A stretch of 9,954 nt of DNA, from NCBI GenBank assembly GCA_021786135.1, contig JAJYNV010000226.1, forward strand, positions 1 to 9,954. Direction: 5' to 3'. The notes beneath the pieces are model-generated. The model did not search any database. It was not told where the DNA came from and worked only from the letters and a program-made list of their open reading frames with translations. This DNA is from Bacillota bacterium (GTDB taxonomy: Bacteria > Bacillota > Sulfobacillia > JAJZYS01 > JAJYTV01). Both the position numbers and the translations under genes were made by a program. This document shows, in pieces, positions 1 to 5,000 of this stretch (positions within the stretch are counted from its first letter, which is position 1; each line of letters opens with the position of its first letter).

Positions 1-1670
1 ACAGCGCGAAGCTCTCGTGGAACTGGAAGCTCGCCGCGCGGCGCGTCGACGAGGGCAAGAACTCCTACTTCGAGTGCCCCGCCTGCCGTGGCGTGATCGT
101 GCGCAAGCGCATGGGCGACATGACGACCGTGCTCGGGCCGGACGAGATGAAGACGCGCGGCAAGGTCAACGCGAAGTGCTTCCATTGCGGTGAACCGCTG
201 TGGACCGCAGATCCCTCTGGCCCGCGCCGGATCGCTCCCTCTAAGCTGTGGGCAAAGCGGCTGCCACATGGCACGTTCGACGTGCTGCTGGCAGACGAGA
301 TCCACGAGGAGAAGGGCGACTCCATCCAGGGGCACAGCATCGGCCGGCTGATCAGCATCTCGAAGCACACTGGCATGCTCACCGGCACTTTGCTCGGCGG
401 CAAGGCCAGCGATATGTACTGGCACCTGCAGCGTACCCAACCCAAGCGCCTGCGCGAGTACGGCGTCAAGGGGCTCATGCAGTTCGTCCGCTCCTACGGC
501 GTCACCGAGGAAAAAGTGTTCGAGCGCAACGGCAAGAAGAAGCGCACGATCACCGAACGCCCCGGAATCCACCCGGCGATCTACGGCGACTGGCTGCTCG
601 GCCGCGCCGTGTTCCTCGAGCTGCAGGACATCGAGACACACCTGCCTCCTTACGAGGAGGAGGTTCACATCATCCCGATGGACGAGAAGCAGAAGGAGAT
701 GGTCGACCATCTCAATGCCGCTCTCGGCCAGGAGGTCAGCGCAGCGCTCAAGCAGCGCAAGAAGAAGACGCTCGGCACCTACATCCAAGCGGCGCTCGCG
801 TATCCCGACCGGGTGTGGTCTCCCAACCCGATCAAGTACGCAGGTCACGAGACGCAGCCCTACGGGGTCTACCCCAACCGGCTTCTACCCAAGGAGACGG
901 CGATCGCGGCACTCGCAGTGCGCGAAGCGGCCAAGGGGCGGCATTCGGTGATCTTCGCGGAGTTCACCGGGGTCTACGACATCACCCACCGGCTCAAGGA
1001 GACGCTCGAGGCGCAAGGGCTCTCGGTCGCACTCCTGACCACGGCTGTCCCAGGCGAGCAGCGCGAGGCATGGATCGCCTCGCATAAGGAAGACGTCCTG
1101 ATCTGCCACCCTCGCCTCGTCGCCACAGGCCTCGACCTGCTCGACTTCCCGACGATCATCTGGGCGCAGAACAGTTGGAGCCTCTTCACGATGAGGCAGG
1201 CCAGCCGGCGCTCGTGGCGCATCGGGCAGACACAGCCGGTCAAGGTCCACTTCTTCGCCTACGAAGACACCATGCAGCAGACCGTGCTCCAGGTGCTTGC
1301 GGAGAAGATGCTGGCCTCACAAGCCGTCGAGGGACGGTTCTCGGCTGAGGGGCTCCAGGCTCTCGCCGAAGGCTCGAACACGACGCTGCGGCTCGCGCAA
1401 GCGCTGGCATTCGGTCTGGACGACCTGCCTGACCTGACTGAGGTCTGGCGCCAGGCCACAGACGAGATCGCCGAGGTCGAGATTTCGGCAGAGACCTCGA
1501 CCGCAGAGATGGAATCCAGGGAGAACGCGACTGACCAGGTGCCAATCGACGACTTCGCCCGGAACGTCATCCCTATGCCGCATCCGGACATGGTGGCGAT
1601 CGCTCGTGCATCGCTGCGTCGCCGGCGGCCAGTCACGTCACCGCAAGACCAACTCGCGCTGTTCGGCTAG
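1..1670 (+). CDS. SNF2-like DEAD/DEAH-box helicase with zinc knuckle, 5'-truncated
   Basis: The reading frame is open from the first complete codon at 3 to TAG 1668-1670, so the GTG at 93 is probably internal and the true start and Walker A motif lie upstream. Seen in the sequence: a CPAC...CFHC four-Cys knuckle (Cys codons at 75, 84, 177 and 186), DEIH (294-305, motif II), LTGT (378-389, motif III), then a second RecA domain with ATGLDLLDFP (motif V) and QASRRSWRIGQ (1197-1229, motif VI, matching the SNF2 arginine-finger signature QAxxRxxRIGQ). Known of the family: ATP-dependent translocation or unwinding of DNA; phage and ICE replication modules carry such enzymes. The last residues are a basic stretch followed by QLALFG, a match to the bacterial beta-clamp motif QLxLF. 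Inferred role: helicase of a mobile element. The family is clear, but its exact substrate and polarity are not. Confidence 0.9.
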   Translation, partial: SAKLSWNWKLAARRVDEGKNSYFECPACRGVIVRKRMGDMTTVLGPDEMKTRGKVNAKCFHCGEPLWTADPSGPRRIAPSKLWAKRLPHGTFDVLLADEIHEEKGDSIQGHSIGRLISISKHTGMLTGTLLGGKASDMYWHLQRTQPKRLREYGVKGLMQFVRSYGVTEEKVFERNGKKKRTITERPGIHPAIYGDWLLGRAVFLELQDIETHLPPYEEEVHIIPMDEKQKEMVDHLNAALGQEVSAALKQRKKKTLGTYIQAALAYPDRVWSPNPIKYAGHETQPYGVYPNRLLPKETAIAALAVREAAKGRHSVIFAEFTGVYDITHRLKETLEAQGLSVALLTTAVPGEQREAWIASHKEDVLICHPRLVATGLDLLDFPTIIWAQNSWSLFTMRQASRRSWRIGQTQPVKVHFFAYEDTMQQTVLQVLAEKMLASQAVEGRFSAEGLQALAEGSNTTLRLAQALAFGLDDLPDLTEVWRQATDEIAEVEISAETSTAEMESRENATDQVPIDDFARNVIPMPHPDMVAIARASLRRRRPVTSPQDQLALFG

Positions 1671-1692
1671 GAGGGCGGTGTACCGCCCTCCT
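1669..1692 (+). other. Perfect 10-bp stem-loop overlapping the helicase stop codon
   Basis: AGGAGGGCGG (1669-1678), loop TGTA, CCGCCCTCCT (1683-1692). The 5' arm begins inside the helicase TAG. No T-run follows, so a classical intrinsic terminator is unlikely. It could be a weak terminator, an RNA-processing or stability hairpin between helicase and primase, or a protein-binding palindrome. Confidence 0.7.
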
Positions 1693-1717
1693 CATCAACG
1701 AAGAAGGGAGGACGCCC

Positions 1718-2731
1718 ATGAACGTCGCTCAGGCGAAAGCCCTCGTCTCAGTCGAGGACATCATCGGCACGCGCATCGAACTCCACCGCCGCGGCGCGGT
1801 GCTCGTCGGGCCCTGTCCCTTCCACGAGGACCAGGGGCGTCCCAACCTCGTGGTCTTTCCGAAGACGCAGACCTGGCAGTGTTTCGCCTGCGGGGCGCAA
1901 GGGGATGCGATCGACTTCCTTTCGCGCTCCGAGAACATCACGGTGCGCGAGGCGATCGGGATGATCGGGCGCGGGAATACCGCACCATCCGCCCCGATCA
2001 AGCGGCTGCCGGTGCCGCGAGCGCACATCGCGAGTGTCGAGGTGAGGGATGCGGCCTACCGCGGGCTGATCGCGGCGGAAAGGCTCTCTCCGTCGCACCG
2101 GGCCGCGTTACTCCGCCGCGGCTTCTCGCTGGACGAAACGAACGCCGGCCAGTACCGCACGCACTTCCCCGGCAAGGCGCCGGATGGGCTCGCGCCAGAA
2201 GGCGTGCCCGGCTTCTACAGCATCGGAGGCACCTGGCTGACCAGCGGGCCGCCGGGCCTGCTCATTCTGGTGCGCGACCGCGAAGGGCGCATCGCAGCCT
2301 GCCAGGTTCGACCTGACAACGCCGATAAAGGCAAGTACCTGTGGCTGTCCAGCCCAAACAAGCCCGGTGGAGCGTCGTCTGGAGCCCCGTGCCACTTCGC
2401 TGCGGCGAACGGCTCGCAGCTCTGGATCACGGAAGGGCCGCTCAAGGCCGACCTCGTGGCTGCACGGCTCGGACAGCCCTGCCTCGGCGTCGCCGGCGTA
2501 TCAAACTGGCACAGCGCCATCCCGCTTTTGGGAGATGCGCAAGAGGTCATCCTCGCCTTCGACCAGGACGAGCCGGGACCGACGCGGACTGCGGTGGAGG
2601 GCATCACAAGGGCGTTCACCCAAGACCTCGCCGCGAGAGGGATCAAGGTACACCAGGCCACCTGGGACTGGTCCCAGGCGAAAGGGATCGACGACGCCCT
2701 GCGCTCGGGCACGCCGTTCGCAGTGGAATAG
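1718..2731 (+). CDS. Short DNA primase-like protein (CHC2 zinc finger + TOPRIM)
   Basis: 337 aa. ATG 1718 is preceded by AAGGGAGG (1704-1711) at a 6-nt spacing, which fixes the start. The N-terminus has a CHC2-type zinc finger, C33-P-F-H36 and C55-F-A-C58, used in DnaG-family primases to contact template DNA. The C-terminal half shows a TOPRIM fold: ITEGPLKAD (residues 237-245, with E239 as the expected catalytic Glu) and FDQDEPG (281-287, the DxD metal site), then GIDDAL (323-328). It is much shorter than chromosomal DnaG (about 600 aa) and has no visible DnaB-interaction domain; the region between the zinc finger and TOPRIM is also reduced. The arrangement resembles CHC2/DUF3854-type proteins of phages and plasmids. 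It starts 47 nt after the helicase and ends 6 nt before the PP-loop gene. Inferred role: primer synthesis for the element. Priming activity itself is not provable from sequence. Confidence 0.85.
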   Translation: MNVAQAKALVSVEDIIGTRIELHRRGAVLVGPCPFHEDQGRPNLVVFPKTQTWQCFACGAQGDAIDFLSRSENITVREAIGMIGRGNTAPSAPIKRLPVPRAHIASVEVRDAAYRGLIAAERLSPSHRAALLRRGFSLDETNAGQYRTHFPGKAPDGLAPEGVPGFYSIGGTWLTSGPPGLLILVRDREGRIAACQVRPDNADKGKYLWLSSPNKPGGASSGAPCHFAAANGSQLWITEGPLKADLVAARLGQPCLGVAGVSNWHSAIPLLGDAQEVILAFDQDEPGPTRTAVEGITRAFTQDLAARGIKVHQATWDWSQAKGIDDALRSGTPFAVE

Positions 2732-2737
2732 GCTCTC

Positions 2738-3799
2738 ATGGCACGCGACAACGGGTATCTCCTGCTGTTCCAGGAGCTCGCCCCGCCTGTGAAGGAGCGC
2801 ACCGTAGAGCCTCTTCCCGTGACGGACTACGACAGGGTGCTGGTGCAGTGGTCAGGGGGGAAGGACTCCCTGGCCTGCATCCTGCACCTCCTGGACCTGG
2901 GGGTAGACCCATTCCGCATCGAGCTCTGGCACCAGCGCATCGACGGAGCCAAGGGCGATGATCCTTGGATGGACTGGCCCTGCACTGACCGCTACGTGGA
3001 ACTGGTAGGGGAACACCTCGGTCTCCCCGTCCTGTTCCAGTACCGGGAGGGCGGCTTCCGAGGCGAACTCTTCCGCGAGAATGCCAGGCCTGGCGCCATC
3101 GTTTTCGAGCGGGCAGGGATGAAGGCACGGCTAGAGCCTATGCGCGCCGAGGCGAACACCAGGCGGAAGTTCCCGGCGCCGACGGCGGACCTCAGCCGAC
3201 GGTGGTGCTCTGGGCACCTCAAGATCGACGTGGCCGCGAGGTCGATCACCAACGACCCGACCCTGGATGGCACCCGTGAGCGGCCCATCAAGGTCCTCTT
3301 CGTCTCAGGCGAGCGCCGGGAAGAAAGCCCCTCACGGGCTCGGTACGCGGAGTGGGAGGAGCACCGCACCAACAGCCGGTCGCGAATCGTCCATCAGTGG
3401 CGACCGGTCATCGACTGGCCCGAACAGGACATCTGGGCGATCATCCGCAGGTACGGCATCCTGCCTCACCCGGCCTACCTGCTGGGCTGGAACCGATGTT
3501 CCTGCTTCGGCTGCATCTTCTCAACGTCGGACCTCTGGTCCATGATGCGAGAGATCGCGCCGGATCGCTTCGAGCAACTCGCACAGGCGGAACGGGACCT
3601 CGAGTTTACGATCGACCCCAAGCTCGACCTCCATGCGAAAGCGAACCTCGGGTGTCCGACCCGGCTCAACATCGACCCGACCTACCGCCGCTGGGCGCTC
3701 AACCCAGCGGCGCTTTCGTTGTCGGACATCAATTTCGCCTGGCCGGACGGGTGGTTCCCGGCTGGAGCCTTCCACGGGCATGCCGGCGGAAGCATCTAA
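2738..3799 (+). CDS. PAPS reductase-family (PP-loop) protein
   Basis: 353 aa. ATG 2738 lies 6 nt after the primase stop in the same frame, with only a weak Shine-Dalgarno sequence, so translation is probably coupled to the primase. Seen: the PP-loop SGGKDS (39-44) for ATP/adenylyl binding, a Cys near GHLK (C157), GERREES (191-197), and a C-terminal cluster C254-S-C256-F-G-C259 after HPAYLLG. Four cysteines of this kind are compatible with an Fe-S cluster or zinc site. Known of the family: members reduce PAPS/APS (CysH), activate sulfur for DNA phosphorothioation (DndC), or are phage and ICE proteins of unknown substrate (including IbrA/YbdN-like ones). No canonical sulfur-assimilation partners or other dnd genes are visible here; it sits between a primase and an orphan gene. 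A nucleic-acid or nucleotide-directed role is inferred, not shown. Family assignment is firm, function open. Confidence 0.85.
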   Translation: MARDNGYLLLFQELAPPVKERTVEPLPVTDYDRVLVQWSGGKDSLACILHLLDLGVDPFRIELWHQRIDGAKGDDPWMDWPCTDRYVELVGEHLGLPVLFQYREGGFRGELFRENARPGAIVFERAGMKARLEPMRAEANTRRKFPAPTADLSRRWCSGHLKIDVAARSITNDPTLDGTRERPIKVLFVSGERREESPSRARYAEWEEHRTNSRSRIVHQWRPVIDWPEQDIWAIIRRYGILPHPAYLLGWNRCSCFGCIFSTSDLWSMMREIAPDRFEQLAQAERDLEFTIDPKLDLHAKANLGCPTRLNIDPTYRRWALNPAALSLSDINFAWPDGWFPAGAFHGHAGGSI

Positions 3800-3806
3800 G
3801 GGGGAG
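3798..3806 (+). promoter_or_regulatory. Ribosome binding site favouring TTG start at 3812
   Basis: AAGGGGGAG overlaps the last two bases of the preceding TAA stop. It leaves a 5-nt gap to TTG 3812, whereas the in-frame GTG at 3806 overlaps the last base of the site itself and cannot be spaced correctly. Confidence 0.65.
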
Positions 3807-3811
3807 TGCCG

Positions 3812-4483
3812 TTGCTGCCGAAGGTCAAGCCGAACTACGACCGCCTGCGCCAGGTGCTCGATAACATCGCGCGGCACCCTGACCCCTTCTGCCCCGAGGT
3901 CGTCTGGGTGGTCTACCAAGACGGCCCGTTCGTGCGCCGCGTGCAGGCGCAGATCGCCTACAGCGACCGGTGGAGCATCCACCTGAAGACTGGGAAGCAC
4001 ATGCCCAAGGTCCCCTTCAGCGCGATCCTGCGGATCCAGTCGGCCTTGGACGGCGACCGTGAGTGGAGTCGGTCGCCCGACGCGCCCTCTGTGAGGAGCG
4101 TAAAAAGGCGTCTGAGGCGCTCCCGGTTCACGGTAGGGCATCTGGGCCCATACAGGGGGTTGACGCGAGGGACGGCCTGGAATGGGCGTCTCATCGTGCT
4201 CCTTACTAAGGGTGAAGCCGACCGCCTCGTCGAGGACCTCAACCGCGGGTCTGCCCCACAGGTTATGCCGGCCGCCTGGTACGACGCGGAGCGCGATGAG
4301 TTTTGCTTCGAGCCAGTGCCCGACGACCCAGAGTCCATGGAGTGCGCCAAGGGCACCACGGTCGAGTACCGCGGTGAAAGGCTGCGAGTCTACCCGGTGG
4401 GCCTTGGCACCTGGGCGTGGAGCGAGTCGCGGCCGAGGCCCTACAGGGAGATCGCACCGGAACCGACCTGGGATGCTGTATGA
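3812..4483 (+). CDS. Hypothetical protein, basic, unrecognised family
   Basis: 223 aa from TTG 3812 (225 aa if GTG 3806 were used). TTG is preferred because AAGGGGGAG (3798-3806) is correctly spaced only for it. The protein is soluble-looking, with no signal peptide or membrane segment. The N-terminal part (VVWVVYQDGPFVRRVQ, then SIHLKTGKHMPKVPF) looks beta-rich. A basic stretch follows (SVKRRLRRSRF, about residues 91-101), then a segment with aromatic and acidic residues (WYDAERDEFCFEPVPDDPE). No catalytic motif is recognised. It follows the PP-loop gene by 12 nt and its TGA overlaps the next ATG by 4 nt, so it belongs to the same transcription unit. GC-rich third positions support coding. 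Function unknown; a nucleic-acid-binding accessory protein is only a guess from the basic patch. Confidence 0.75.
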   Translation: MLPKVKPNYDRLRQVLDNIARHPDPFCPEVVWVVYQDGPFVRRVQAQIAYSDRWSIHLKTGKHMPKVPFSAILRIQSALDGDREWSRSPDAPSVRSVKRRLRRSRFTVGHLGPYRGLTRGTAWNGRLIVLLTKGEADRLVEDLNRGSAPQVMPAAWYDAERDEFCFEPVPDDPESMECAKGTTVEYRGERLRVYPVGLGTWAWSESRPRPYREIAPEPTWDAV

Positions 4484-4869
4484 GTAGCAGACGCATCCTC
4501 CGACCGATCCTGAAGGACCCCATGCAACGCAAGGATCTGCTGATCCGCGCTGGCCTCTTCCTCCAGCACCTGGAGGGTATCGAGTCCACCTACGAAGACA
4601 TGGAACGAGCCCACGATCGCATAAGGGAGGAACCTCAAGTGCCCGAAAAGGTGTTCGTCGCGGTTATCGAAACCGACAGGGGAACCGTTGTCTCGGTACA
4701 CCGCACCGATGCTGGTGCGAATGAGGCGATCTACGACTACGTGGTCAAGAACTGGGGCGAGTACATGGGGAACGCCCCTATGCCCGAGAGCCACGAGGAC
4801 GCCATCAACGAGTTCTTCGACGGGGAGACCGACATCTACAAGGTGGAGGAGCTCGAACTTCGGGACTGA
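4480..4869 (+). CDS. Small hypothetical protein with alternative internal start (129 or 76 aa)
   Basis: ATG 4480 forms an ATGA overlap with the preceding TGA (4481-4483), with GGGA at 4470-4473 spaced 6 nt, a standard coupled start; an in-frame ATG farther upstream at 4417 would overlap the previous gene more deeply and is not preferred. The first 53 residues are charged and probably helical (IRAGLFLQHLEGIESTYEDM). The rest, starting at GTG 4639 after a strong AAGGGAGG, is a compact acidic alpha/beta-looking unit (KVFVAVIETDRGTVVSVHRT, then NEAIYDYVVKNWGEYM). The 76-aa unit resembles the kind of small stand-alone protein often seen in phages, so this frame could encode two products, or the 5' part could be a separate helical peptide fused by loss of a stop. 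No family is recognised and no function is assigned. Confidence 0.65.
   Translation: MSSRRILRPILKDPMQRKDLLIRAGLFLQHLEGIESTYEDMERAHDRIREEPQVPEKVFVAVIETDRGTVVSVHRTDAGANEAIYDYVVKNWGEYMGNAPMPESHEDAINEFFDGETDIYKVEELELRD
4623..4641 (+). promoter_or_regulatory. Strong internal ribosome binding site and GTG start
   Basis: AAGGGAGG (4623-4630), an 8-nt spacer, then GTG 4639-4641, in frame with the ATG at 4480. It is a stronger signal than the one at 4480 and would start a 76-aa protein ending at 4869. Confidence 0.6.
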
Positions 4870-4886
4870 CCTCAACTGACTGTTCT

Positions 4887-4969
4887 GGTGCCACGCCTCA
4901 CCCTTCGCGTTCAAGGGACGCTCCGCTCGCCTGCGGCGCCCTTGACGCCTACGGGTGAGGCGTGGCGTC
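4887..4969. repeat. Large nested stem-loop upstream of the ligase gene
   Basis: Outer arms GCCACGCCTCACCC (4890-4903) and GGGTGAGGCGTGGC (4953-4966) are perfectly complementary over 14 bp. Inside, GCGT-T-CAAGGG (4907-4917) pairs with CCCTTGACGC (4939-4948) with one bulged T. The apex CCGC/GCGG (4923-4926/4933-4936) closes a 6-nt loop. G4887-C4969 and wobble pairs extend the base. No T-run follows, so it is not a standard terminator. It lies in the 131-nt gap between two genes, ending about 18 nt before the ligase Shine-Dalgarno site. Possible roles are an mRNA leader structure affecting ligase expression, a cruciform or single-strand origin, or a dispersed palindromic repeat. Sequence alone does not decide. 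Confidence 0.8.
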
Positions 4970-4986
4970 GCCATGTGGCTTCAGGG

Positions 4987-4994
4987 AAGGGGAG
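4987..4994 (+). promoter_or_regulatory. Ribosome binding site for ligase TTG start
   Basis: AAGGGGAG with a 6-nt spacer to TTG 5001. This sets the ligase start at TTG rather than the upstream GTG 4962, which sits inside the 3' arm of the stem-loop and has no site of its own. Confidence 0.7.
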
Positions 4995-5000
4995 TGGGGT

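Noticed and set aside
93..95. GTG 93 as the helicase start
   Set aside because: The frame is open upstream to the window edge and contains the first CxxC of the zinc knuckle, so the gene is truncated by the window.
248..1087. 279-aa + strand ORF inside the helicase
   Set aside because: Alternate frame of a gene with clear helicase motifs; composition is Arg/Ala/His-rich and low complexity.
2738..3799. Complete Dnd or Ssp DNA phosphorothioation system
   Set aside because: Only the PP-loop protein is present; no cysteine desulfurase, DndB/D/E-like or restriction partner is recognised in the window.
3521..4141. 206-aa reverse-strand ORF over the PP-loop gene end and next gene
   Set aside because: Shadow frame crossing two well-supported genes; no motif and no ribosome site of note.
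4962..5000. GTG 4962 as the ligase start
   Set aside because: It lies in the 3' arm of the stem-loop, has no ribosome site, and adds 13 residues not expected at the LigA N-terminus; TTG 5001 is well signalled.
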